Assembly: GCA_034620365.1 (NCBI GenBank)
Contig: JAQGEQ010000213.1
Span: 558,001 to 622,000 of the forward strand
Source: Pegea sp. RAD2-039
Taxonomy: Eukaryota; Chordata; Thaliacea; Salpida; Salpidae
DNA: 64,000 nt
Reading direction: 5' to 3'
Part shown: positions 13,814-24,844 of the stretch, in pieces
How positions within the stretch are numbered: position 1 is the stretch's first letter
Layout of the letters: each line of letters starts with the position of its first letter
Program-made: the position numbers and the translations under genes
The notes under the pieces: generated by a model
The model's database searches: none
What the model was told of the DNA's origin: nothing
The model's input: only the letters and a program-made list of their open reading frames with translations

Positions 13814-13939
13814 ATGACTGTTAAGTTTTATTCGTCGAGGATTTATAAGCTACCTCTGGCTACTAAACCGTCACCAGCATCAATTGAATTGCCACATGTA
13901 CAAGATTCTTGTTTATTTTGCAAGTTACCTAGTGTGTAG
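13814..13939 (+). CDS. Small ORF of 41 codons, unknown
   Basis: An ATG opens a 41-residue frame ending at TAG, 295 bp past the USP stop. Composition is protein-like (MTVKFYSSRIYKLPLATKPS, then an ELPHVQ segment and a C-L-F-C pair) and codon choice differs from the surrounding A+T runs. I recognise no family. It could be a small peptide, a terminal exon, part of the USP 3' UTR, or chance. The CxxC pair alone is not evidence of metal binding. Confidence 0.25.
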   Translation: MTVKFYSSRIYKLPLATKPSPASIELPHVQDSCLFCKLPSV

Positions 13940-14989
13940 CGCCACCTAGTGAAACATGCGTGGACCTGAACTTGACAAATAGATCTCAAAGATAACTGGA
14001 TCAGTTTAAAGAATTTTTTTATTTGATTATTGGCCTTTTATTTATGAGTTCAAATTTTGCAAATGCCAAAAAATCTAATCTGAAATCTAATCAGTCAAAA
14101 ATATGAGTAAAACTATCAAAGCAAATTTAAAAAAAAATATTTTTTGATTATTTAACTAATCTATTGTAGTAACTAACTACCTCAGTAAATTTAAGTCTTC
14201 AAACCACCATCAATCTTATAGATGATTAGTGAAATGAATTGATCTAATCGAAATTACGGATGGATCGCGTAAGAAAGATCCACCCTGAAATTCCGAATAC
14301 TTCAAACACTTCATTACCAAATTATTTCTACTTCACTAATATTTCTGAATCATTTTCACTCAAATCATTGTTCTTTCAAATATCTGGTAAAGTGCTTATT
14401 AAATGATGAGCATTTTTAAGTGATGAATACAAATAAATGAAAAGATAAATGTCGAATAAAGATAAATGTCATTAGCGTCATCTAATCACGTTAGCATTAT
14501 TATATCAGCTAACCTAATCGATGAAGCAAATCACATTTATTAGTTTTCAGGAAGGTCCGCCTTAATCTTTCATTTTAAAACATCTAAACAATCACTTTGG
14601 AAATAAAAATCAAGCTTAGATTTAATAAAACAACATATTAATTTACAAATGTTTGACACAATTGAATTAAATCGGTAAATTGAATGAAAGGAAAAGCTAA
14701 CAGGCTTTTTCTATATATATCTTCTCTCTTTTTTCATCTCCTCTTTGCCTTTTTCTAAATCTTGATGTAGATTTTGATCATGTTGTCAAAATTGTTTTTA
14801 AGTTGCAAAACCTCAATGAATGTTTATACTGAATGTACTTCATTTTAAGATTATGGATTCTCGCTGGTATGTGATTAATAAGTTTTTTAAAAATTGAATA
14901 TGGGCAATTTGTTAAAAACTTTATAAAATTTTGACAACTGCAAAAAAGTTTTGATCATTACGTCTAAATATGTAAATTAAAAAAAGTTT

Positions 14990-15100
14990 AAAATAATATA
15001 ATTAATATATAATAATAATAATATTATAATAATTATTTAATTTAATAATTTATTATTTATAATGATAAATGATATATAATATATTTAAAGAATATAAATC
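14990..15100. repeat. A+T-only low-complexity stretch
   Basis: Almost pure A and T, built from imperfect AATAATA, TATAATA and ATTTAAT units. It is typical simple-sequence DNA with no coding or hairpin signal beyond what such composition gives by chance. Confidence 0.8.
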
Positions 15101-16789
15101 GAATCTTAATTGTACATGTAAGAAAAGAAACTAAATTTTAAAAAGAAGAACAAAATTCAAATCTTTTCTAGATAAATATTCTAATAACTAATTAAAGTTT
15201 GAGTTTTTCTAAATTAAGGTAAGTAATCTGAAGAAACTTGTTGTATTTGAAGTTTTGTAGTCGTTTACTTCAAAATATACATTCAGGAAATTCGAATTTT
15301 TAATTATATTATGAATGTGAATCTTGATTATATTTAATATAATTTCTAAATTAAAAACAGACCAAAGTTTTTTGTGATGACAACAATCAACTAAATCAAC
15401 TAATTGAAATATGTTGTTTTTATTACAGGCAAATCAAGTGTTAGTTTTAAAGTTATTTTGTTGCATTTAACAATGAAAACATGGCTATAACAGCTTATCT
15501 GATCATTTTTTTTACAAAACAACATTTTTCAAAGATTCAACAACTTCTATTTTACAAACTTTTATTGCTTGAACTTAGCCAATAATTATTAAATTTAGTT
15601 TGTTAAAACAATTAAGAATTTAGTTTAAAATTTAAGATATTAGCATCTATCTAGATGAAAAACAGTTTTATAGAAGTTAGTCAGCAACTCTGGTTGGAAA
15701 AAATAAGAAAACTTCTTGTAAACATATTCAATGCTTAACAAACCACACGAATTTTTAAAAAATTTTATTTTTCAAGTACCTTTTATAAATTTTCGATATT
15801 AGGTATATGAACAAATGTAATTTGATATACCAGCCACGCTCAATAGTAATTAACCTATCAGATCATTCTAGCAACTGGATTTTAAAAAATCTTTTGACGA
15901 AACTTAGCCTGCAAAAGCTCTAATAAAACTTATCTTTGTGTTTTGAAGTGTAAAAGAAGAAACCAAATACTTAATTTTGCATAGCAGAGCTAATAATAAT
16001 GTACATTTTTATTAAAATTAAGATTTTTATGAAAACTTGAATGACTTTTATTATAGAAAAAAATAAATTCTTCAATGTATTTTTTTCGTAAATATTGAAT
16101 TTTTAAAATAATTTAGAAGAGACAATCATAGATTTAAATTTCAGTGTTAATGCTCAACAGTTTTATTTCATTCTCCAATCATAATTTAATCCACATGAAA
16201 GACAGTAACTACTTTCACAAAACTCAATAAAACAATGATCATGAAAAATGTATGCAGCAAATACAAACTAAGTGACTTTGTTTTCGTATACAAAAATTAT
16301 ATTGTTGCTTAAAGTTGTAATTAGTCGTGATACAAATCAATAAAAGCTATTCAAAAATGATATTAGTTTGGTTAGAATTAATAAAACAGTTATAATAATT
16401 GTTGTTTTTTATTTTTAACTTGAAAATGTAATATTGAACCAAGGCTAAATTAGAAAAAATGTGGTAAAAAAGTGCAAATTACAAAGTTTAGTTATTCAGT
16501 CTTTACGTTTATTGTAATCATTGAATAATAAATTTTATTCAACGCACTATTCAAAACAGATCAAACAAAAACATTATGACTGCAGAAAGAAAATAGAAAA
16601 GTTCTAACAACTACAGTTTAAAACATTTTATTAAAAAAAGAAACACTACAGGGGTATAATTAAACATAAGTTGTCGATAAATGAATCAAACATAGAAAAG
16701 AATTAAAAAAAACACTTGTTAACAGATTTAGCTTACTCATCCTTTTTAAAGAAAGATAACCTAAAAAGAACTGATACAATTTGTTGTTG

Positions 16790-17065
16790 TGTTAGAGTCG
16801 AAAACAAGATCCCAAACCATGGTTACCCTATTAAGGAGTTATTCTATTGTATTTGAAAAAAGCTATTAGTCCACTGGGTGTTAACAAAGTTGTTGAATGA
16901 CGAGCCTTTGTGAAAGATTGTGATCTTCAAAGAAATCTTTAAAATTTTATGGCAGAAACTATTAATATTTTAAGTAGGTCTTGATGCTGTAGGTATTTTA
17001 TATTAAGATTACAGAGACGTTCTTTGTATGAAGAAAAAGGTATGACACATCTAAGGAGAGCTTTT
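16790..17065 (-). mobile_element. Degraded non-LTR retrotransposon, C-terminal RT part
   Basis: Read on the minus strand with frameshifts, it gives SYKERLCNLNIKYLQHQDLL, then DFFEDHN and an FFKYNRI stretch. This is the order seen after the RT core in CR1/Jockey-type elements (sY..RL..LnL..L..RR, then dFF, then F.yR...WN.LP). The element at 28817 has the matching SYKHRLSFFNLYTLEIR. A second diverged copy lies at about 27640-27950 in the same orientation. Neither copy has a working frame. Confidence 0.5.
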
Positions 17066-17424
17066 GTAGTGAAAATCTTTAAACAGATTCAGGCTTTATA
17101 ATATCATTTTCAATTAAGAAAATTTATAATACTATTATTTATGCATTTATGTAGGTATCATAAAGATTTATTAATCTCTATTATAAGATTGAAGTTGGAA
17201 ACAAATGCCGCATTTAAACTTGATGAATGAATGTAGTATCGAGAGAGTAGTGAAAAAGTAAACATAAAAACTGTAAGCTAAGATGATAAGAGGCATTTAC
17301 ATAAATACTAGATAGATTTAAAAACTTTGATTCTTGTATTTAGATATTAATAATTCAGCGTTTCAATTTACGTTTAGAGAATAACTTTATTCACAGATCT
17401 CTTGATTAACTTAATGGATGTTAT

Positions 17425-17505
17425 TTGTGAGAATGTGTGTTAGCGGGAGGTGCTCTCTTCAGGCACCCTCCTTTGCATTTATTAAAATAAATAAATTAAA
17501 AATTA
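17425..17505 (+). repeat. Orphan retrotransposon 3' tail, plus orientation
   Basis: Begins with GATGTTATTTGTGAGAATGT, continues through a GTTAGC block and a CACCCTCCTTTGCATTTATT block, and ends in AAATAAATAAA. It matches the reverse complement of 28335-28415 nearly base for base. It lies just beside, but opposite to, the RT fragment at 16790-17065, so the two are separate insertions. Confidence 0.8.
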
Positions 17506-17984
17506 CTTAACGTAAATTTTAATAAATCCATCATTAAAACGTCTTCATTTCATCACGGAAATTTCAAAAAATCATAAAAAATCTTATGCAATCGAAAACC
17601 TTTTAAAATTCAACCTTTTCCAAACAATAATGACACAAAAAATTAATTTATTTATTTATTACAATAATGTTTAATAATGTACCAATCAAGTTACAATGGT
17701 AGTAAACAAACTTTACTTTAAATAATTGTTTTTTATACGAGTAAATTTTTAGGTTTTTTTTGTAATTGTTTAAGAATAATATTGTTGCATAAAAATAAAA
17801 AATACTTTTAACTATGTCAACAATTGGAGATACATTCCTTTTAAGGAATAGAAAATTTTCTTTCTTGGAAACAGGTTTAGTGGAAATCAAATAGACTTTG
17901 TAGTCTGATTACAAGCTTACTAAAACTCGAAATGCTTCTGCTAGGAGTCGCAGTTTAGCAAGTAATTAGGTATAAAAATACCAG

Positions 17985-18014
17985 GTTTATGAAATTTAAC
18001 TAGATTTCATAAAC
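17985..18014. repeat. Perfect 11-bp inverted repeat with 8-nt loop
   Basis: GTTTATGAAAT and ATTTCATAAAC flank an 8-nt loop. Just before it, at 17969-17982, GGTAT-AAAA-ATACC forms a second small hairpin. Role unknown; it may be a remnant of a mobile element or chance in A+T-rich DNA. Confidence 0.5.
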
Positions 18015-19216
18015 AATAAATCGGAAAGTTTTAAATTTGAGAAATGAAGTAATTTTGTATTTTAAAATCTTTGAATAGCTTATAAAATTGATAACTGCAA
18101 AAATGGAAGAAAGACATTTTATTTATGACCTGTATCCAAAAATGTTGGTTCATAACCTAAAGTGGATTCATACAGATCGATACGACAGAAACTTTGAAAT
18201 GTAAAATTTTTATAAACTAAGATCAAAATGAGATTAAAATATTACAGCTATGTAATCACAAAAATTTCCCTGAGTTTTATTCTTAATAACTCATTTGTCT
18301 TCTGTAATTTACTTTGAAAAATTTCAAACCATAAACAATAAAATCTAATCTGGTAATCTTAAGCGAATATTTGTAATATTTCATAATCATGATTACAGAA
18401 ATATGACATTACCTGAGGGGCCTAGAAAACTTACAATGATCATGTTAACACAATTTCATTTCAGAACATTTCATTTTAGTCAGTTGTTTTGCCATAAATA
18501 CGTTAGTAATACAACCTTTGGAGAAAATCAGTTTATTTTTTGTAATTATCCTAATTTCAATTACTTTATTAAATATTTACCGAACATTTTCAGTTCTTGT
18601 CCAAACATTCTAGTCTACATTGTTTTTACATTGAAAAATGTTTTTTGAATCAGTTGTATGAAGCTAAAATTTAACTAAATTTAGAGTTAAAACATTTTGT
18701 CACGTATCAAAAACTCTCACGATTTTTTAACTATCTAAATCAGGAGAAAAAATTTGACAGAATGTTTGGTTATAACTTTATTAAGAAATACTTTTTTCCA
18801 TATCAACAGTAAACAACATAAGCATTGCCAAACACAATTATTTTGTAACAGCTTAGCAGCTAACAAAAAAATTTGAAATATTCATATTTAGATTCGAAAT
18901 TAAATTACAAGAAAAATGAATATTTTAAACAGCGAAACGATTGAGTAAAAATTGAGAAATACTTCGTTGCATTTAAAAAATGTCAAGCTCAAGTTAATTT
19001 GTAAAGAAATTTTTGTATCTTCTTCAAAATACTCTTCTTTTAATCCATTTTTGCCTATTGAAGGAAATGTAAAATGTAGATGATAAATCTTTCCAACTGT
19101 ACCTGGAATGTTTCAATTGTAGAAGAAATCAAAATGAATCAAATTAACAATATGATACATGTGTATACAAAAAAAAAGCAAAAAATACAGAAGTTGTCTG
19201 TATATACAAGTGTGAA

Positions 19217-22200
19217 TCAGTTCATGGTGCGTGCGAGAAAGTCGCTCATATCCATCGACGGGAAGTCGAGTCCTTCATCATAATCCATATTATTCTGAGC
19301 ATTTGTAGTTTGGTTGCCATTTGATAAGACGGATGTTGGTTGAGTTGGTTGATTAGGGACTTGGCCGAAGTCACTGATGTCAGATCTAGAAACATGAAGA
19401 TGAAGAGAGTAGCTAAAAAATGAATTATTGAATTTACAAATCATAGCTAATAGAAGTGTGACGTGTGTCCTGTGATACTGGTGATGCTACTGCTAGAGGA
19501 GTTAACTGTTGAGACATCTCAATTGGGGTTGTAGGTGCGCTATGATCACCATTCATCGATAAACTATTTGATAAGCCAGGTGGGGGTCTGTAAAGAGTTA
19601 GATGATGAAATCAGTTAGATCAAATCACTTACTTACATTAATGTGATAGTTTGCATCAATTCAGTCCGGACGTACCCATCTACACATGATTCTGCAGAAG
19701 ATGGAAGATCAAAAGATGTAATGAAGTAATGAAGATGAAATACTTGAGCTGTTATCTGCTGGCGTTGAATAATATTTGCCGAAAGCTTCATCTTTTGGTT
19801 TCACAATATTATCAACTGTTACTACAAACATCAATTGATCTACATCCCGGATTCGATCAGGAAGTGCTCGGATGTTGTAATCTCGTAAAGAGTGAGGTTG
19901 GAGGTTGTAAACATCACCACCTGTAAGAGTTGGAAGATATGAAACTAATTCTATCATCCTATTTATGTCTTTACCATCTTGAATTTTATCTGATTTACAA
20001 GCGATCGTTAAACCTCCAATCTCAGAGTCAGAGTATCGGAGAAGGAAGTGTTTAAGAGGTTGAGGTAGAAGTTTTTCGCGACATTCAACTTTGCCAATAA
20101 ATCCAATTATCAAACTGAATTTAAGGAATCAAAAATAGAAGATTTTGTCAATCACTAACTAACCCATCATTCCATAAAGGCTGATTCAATTTATGTTTCG
20201 TTAACTCCATTATTCCATTAAACCATTGCCAGAAAGTGAAGCTTCTACCATGGAGTGGTTCGCGATTGAACTGTACCCATGAGACGAGTTGTTCAGAATT
20301 AGGTGGGAGAGTGTATCCTGTTCAAATATCTGCTGTAACTTTCAGATCTTTTAATAAAACAAACAAGTTACCGAACAACTTGTTAGCCAGATACTGCTTG
20401 GCTTGAACATTCAATCCTCGTCCACTGCAACATTCGTGCTTCCATTTAATGTCTAGCGCTTCAATTAGTCTGAACCAAGGAACTTTATCCGGGACATAGA
20501 AAGGAACTCGGCCCTGTTACAGTTCATTAAGTTTACTTTTCAGATACTTAAATGTTTGCTTTTTTGAAATTATTTCTCGTGAATTAATTGTTGAATTGTA
20601 TCAACACCACTACCAGCTACAATTGTACCAACAAATTAAAAATTAACTTTTCGCTTATACAACATCTAGTGACACGTGTGCACGTGCAGCATGCATCAGT
20701 TTGTGTTTGAACAACAACACAGCCACTAATGTATAAAAACAAAATTGACGAATTAGAGGTATTTTTGCTGAACGAGAAATTGCAGGAACACAAGTACTTG
20801 CTTACAACTACGGCACACTACAAAGCAGTTTTGTGCAGGCTAGCACAAGTGCTTCGATAGCAATACCTCATCAGCAAACGCATTCTCCCACAGAATTGTA
20901 CCCCTGGCATTACTCTCTTGGCTGACATTGACTATCACCACAAGTGGTAGTGACATTGCATGAGGCTTTCAGTTTAATATAAAAGAAAAAGAAATATTAA
21001 AATGATGTCGAGTGAGTCACCTGTTCAGAGAAAGCATTATCCCACAAGACACTGCCAGCTGCATTAGCTTCTTGGTTCCCATGAACGATTACAACAACAG
21101 GAAGAGAATGAGACTGATGAAGAGGTCAAGTTGAAGAGTAAAGATTTTATATTTATGTGAAAATAGTATCCTAATAAGCTTATAGAAGATATTCGAGTCG
21201 ACTCACCCGGACTTCAACTCCTATATCGTGTCCTAGATTGAAACTAGCTTGAAAAAGAATAGTAAACTTTTCCTCCGTCACACACTCTGCACCTCGTTTA
21301 TCGGCGCGTTTAATTCGACGTAGTGACTGAAGTGAAGACGAAATGTGATTGGTTTAGCGATGGTCACTTGATGCTCTCACCATGTTACGGAAGTTGACAC
21401 TGAGGATTCCTGACTGTGCGTGGTACTCCATTACACTTTCCGGATTCAAAATCTCACCACTTACTTCACTGACACTAAAAATTCATCAAAATTAAATTGG
21501 AAATACTCGAAATATCTTCGAGAAAGTACTTGCGACGTTGATCTGAATTAAGAGTCTTTGCTTGGACCTCACTAATGATGCTCGCTTTGACAGTGGGTGG
21601 GTTCATGTGGATATTCAACTTTCCCCCAATTAGCAACCGAACAGTTGCACCAAATCTTGTTTGTGTCTTCAAAACTTGCGGAGGCTGCTTCTCGATCACG
21701 AAAGCACTGAAACAACATTTGACTTCCGTTGTTTACTCTTAGAAACATTTTCACACAAAACCACTAGCCGAAGCTGATTTTTAAAAAGTTTTAAAAACAG
21801 GTTGAAAGCTACGAGTAAGAAGATGATGAAGGAATAGATTGATATCATTTGAGGATCGCTCAGAAAAAATTTAAAATTTTATTTTCACTTTTACATGAAA
21901 GTTTTCAACAAATGTTTGACAACATCTTTTTAAAACTTTTATTTATCATACGTGCTTATGTGGCAGAGCGATTTGTTCCTATCAAACACAGAAGAAAATA
22001 TAAAAAAAAAGTTTAATAGGCACCCTGGCCTCAAAAAAATTCTCTTTAAATTGATCTTACAAATAAATCTTGCACTTGGTGTAGCAAAGCACCTATTTAA
22101 TGGTGGCATGTATGATTTACAAAAGCCAACGAAAGCTAGGATCAAGTGATGTTGATGATGAAGTGAAAGTTGCCGAACTTGACTTGTACGTGACAACGTT

Positions 22201-24844
22201 TTAGTAACTAGCAGACAAAAAATCAAACAGTCGCCAAAGTATATCCTGTGTAAAGCGAGCGTCAAATACAACTATGAATAATCAAGTGTAACCTGTCAGA
22301 TTACACTTAAAAGTAAAATTTGTGAAAAATTGATGAAGTTAAAAATATAATTGAAAAGTAAATTGTGGGTAAATGGTATCGAATATCAGTAAAATTATAT
22401 TTCCATAAAATCAAAAATAAAATTAAAAAGTGGGTAAAATTGAAGTTTGAAACGTGTTGAAGGATTTGTTTGATCAAAAGTTGTAGATAAAATAGATTTT
22501 TGACTAGCATTTGAGCGTAACGAAGAAATTTCTTCAACATTTTGTTATGCGTTTAATTTTTAAACTAATAGAATCCTCGAAACAAATTTAATCAGGCCAA
22601 AATTTAAACATAAAATAGTATGAAATTGAAATTATTGTTCAACAAAATGTCTTTCAAGATTCATTTAGCGAAGAGAAAGAAGAAAATTCAAAATCAATTT
22701 TCAGGAAGAATAATAAAGTTTTCTTACAAAAACAAGCTTTTCAAGTTTTGATATTTCATCACAAGAATATATTTTATTCAAAGAATTTGGTAAACAAAAA
22801 AGTAGGTTGAAAATCGGCAAGTTCAAATTCCTGCAGACAATCAAAAACAAAGAAACGTTTAACAAGAGTGTAGAGCTAAGTAGAAACACTTTGACTCAAT
22901 AAACAATTGAAAAAACCTTGCAATAAGCTCCAACAACAAATCAGTAATCGTTGTATCTTGTTCACTTAGCATATCTCGTTGGTTGTGGAATGGTAGTTGT
23001 GCTCGCTGTAGTTGAAGTCTTTTGATTTGCTGTCTACTTTGCCAAACAATTTCAGCTAATTGTTCACACCTAAGTAAGATTGTTAGAATAAAAATATGCA
23101 AATGATAATGAAGCAACCATTGCTGAAGTTGATCAAGGTTGTCGCTATCTCTTGGTACTGCTCCATTATAAGCAAGCGCTTGTGAACGTTTCCATTTACT
23201 TAATTGATCGTTTAAAATTTCCTTTTGTAAATGAGATAGGCGAGCTAATAGGTCTTGATGATTATTCACAAGAGCCTACAAAGTAGATTTTAACGTTTAA
23301 ATTTGAGAAGAAATAGACTGAAGTAGAGATGAGTTAGTCATTTTATAAGCGTAAAAATACTAACCTGACTTTTATACATACTTTTATACTAACCTACTTT
23401 CTACCGATAAATCGTTTATATATTTAAACCTAACTACCAAGAATAATTGCTATGTGAAAGGTTACAGCTTAAAGTATTTAATATGCTTGTTAACATACCA
23501 GCCGCATTTGCACAATTTTTTGCTTTCCAGCGCAAAGAAGTTTATCGTATTCTTGACTTTTCCTCATCAAAGGTTGTTCCATCTGTATGCGGGTTGGGTC
23601 GGTCTGAGAACGTTGCCGATAATGTTGCAACTCATCTAAAACCACCATGATCAGATTACCAATCAAGATATTAAGCGGATAAAGAAGTTGATTTACTTAT
23701 TATGCGCGCATTATCCTGATATTTAATGATAAAAAATTCCTGTTCAGATTGAAGGTTTCTTAAATCTTGTTCAAAGTTGCGAACTTTTGTCAACAACTGC
23801 TCTAATTCTTGGTTAATTCTCATCGCATTTTTTGCATGAACAGAATTAGCTACATTGAGTGACTCAATTTTCTAAACCCAAAACAAAATTAGGAAAAATT
23901 AGTCAAGATAAAGGTTAGCTTACATCATTGTCTTGTTGAACAAGTCGACTTTCAATTGCAAGTATCTTCTTTACAATTCTTACAAGCTCTAGTGGAGCAG
24001 AACCATATACATGCTATAAAAATCAATTACCATAAATAATTAATTTTCTATTTAAAAATATTGATTTTTTTCACTTAAAACTAAAAATGGTAGCAGAGAA
24101 AACAAAATCATTTAAATTAAAAATAGTATATACCATAAATAGTTTAACGGTAAACAAGAAAACAACTTTAGAAAAACAAATCTTAAAACCGAAAAAGTTT
24201 ACACCACCATTAGTTGGCTAAAACTGATATAATAGCATGACACAGGAGTTGTAAAAAAAGTTTGGACAATCTACATAACAAAATGACAGAAATCAAAAAT
24301 TTAAAACTTACCTTAAAATGAGAAGCGATCTCGCTAAAATGAAGTCGTTGAAGAAAGTCTTTCCCTTCAGTCAAACGTTCACATTCGTTTTGAATTTCAC
24401 TCAAAAAAAGATCCAGAATATACTTTGCATGTGACTCTTCATCACCCTGGACATTGTCAGGATCAATTTGATTCCTTTTTTTAAATAAAAGTTTTAGCAG
24501 TTTAGCAGTTTGAGTGAGTCAAAATGGCAACAAATGTTTTGAAATAAGTAAAAATTGAATTTTTAAAGGCATAATGTTGAAAACAAATCGATAAAAGTTG
24601 GCGACCAAACTACATTTAGTTTAAGTACTTTTGTAATACAGGATTAATTTCTATGACAAATTCTTTTCCAGCTAACTTACAGTTAATAATTAAGCTCATT
24701 TTACATCTAAACTCACCAGGCTTGTCTTTCAATCAAGCTTGCAAAGTAGTGGCGAAACTGAATTGGAAAATTTGGGCCATATAAGCTTTGAATTTGTCGA
24801 AGTGAGTCTCCCCCCAGTTCACGCACTTTTTCCCACAAAGCCAT
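19217..24844 (-). CDS. STAT: STAT transcription factor of the STAT5/STAT6 class
   Basis: Latent cytoplasmic transcription factor, activated by JAK phosphorylation of a C-terminal tyrosine, then dimerised and imported to bind GAS sites. Exons run from 24844-24717 to 19385-19217, 18 per transcript with either version of exon 11, giving about 824 residues. N-domain: [20 protein letters not shown] and a PLELVR block. Coiled coil: [40 protein letters not shown]-binding domain: [48 protein letters not shown]. Linker: [27 protein letters not shown]2: [13 protein letters not shown] with the phosphotyrosine-binding Arg near 621. Phospho-site: VDGYVR, Tyr near 707. The Asp/Ser/Asn-rich tail ends DFLARTMN. 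Linker and SH2 are closest to STAT6 (LIIGFI, KPKDEAF); the N-domain and coiled coil to STAT5. The start fits STAT5 and is preceded by no other frame. Tandem exons 11a/11b are listed separately. Confidence 0.96.
20690..20695 (-). promoter_or_regulatory. UGCAUG (RBFOX-type) motif downstream of STAT exon 11b
   Basis: The pre-mRNA strand reads TGCATG here, about 170 nt past the 11b donor, in the 353-nt intron before exon 12. RBFOX proteins bind UGCAUG and, from downstream positions, usually favour inclusion of the exon before. The hexamer is rarer in this A+T-rich DNA than most. No binding has been shown. Confidence 0.35.
20867..20965 (-). other. STAT alternative exon 11b (V-N-V-S-Q version)
   Basis: A 99-nt phase-0 exon with an AG acceptor and a GATGAG|GTATTG donor. 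It encodes 33 residues: [16 protein letters not shown], then [17 protein letters not shown]. It is homologous to exon 11a just upstream, across the same secondary-structure elements of the DNA-binding domain. Its Asn in VNVSQ is like the SNVSQ of STAT1 and the SNICQ of STAT3. The frame is open and the codons are conserved, so this is not a decayed copy. Confidence 0.85.
21021..21113 (-). other. STAT alternative exon 11a (V-H-G-N-Q version)
   Basis: A 93-nt phase-0 exon, acceptor CATCAG, donor CAG|GTGACT, encoding [14 protein letters not shown] then [17 protein letters not shown]. This is the canonical STAT5/6 sequence at this point. Only 55 nt separate its donor from the 11b acceptor. Both versions join exon 10 (ending GVEVR) and exon 12 (starting GRVPF) in frame. 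Confidence 0.92.

Larger units (their letters stand above)
13520..19216. other. Gene-poor region between USP and STAT
   Basis: Holds a 41-codon ORF in a slightly less A+T-rich patch (13814-13939), A+T low-complexity DNA near 15000, a retrotransposon fragment (about 16790-17065), an orphan tail (17425-17505) and a hairpin (17985-18014), all listed separately. The rest shows no supported gene. Since STAT is on the minus strand, the region holds the 3' flanks of both neighbours. Confidence 0.5.

Noticed and set aside
20514-20866. A third STAT exon 11 copy in the intron after 11b
   Set aside because: A G-T-I-V-A-G-S stretch looks slightly alike, but it lacks the LWxNAF core and suitable splice sites.
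21939-22271. 110-codon minus-strand open frame inside the long STAT intron
   Set aside because: Flanking exons 7 and 8 join perfectly without it ([10 protein letters not shown]), and its content is not protein-like.
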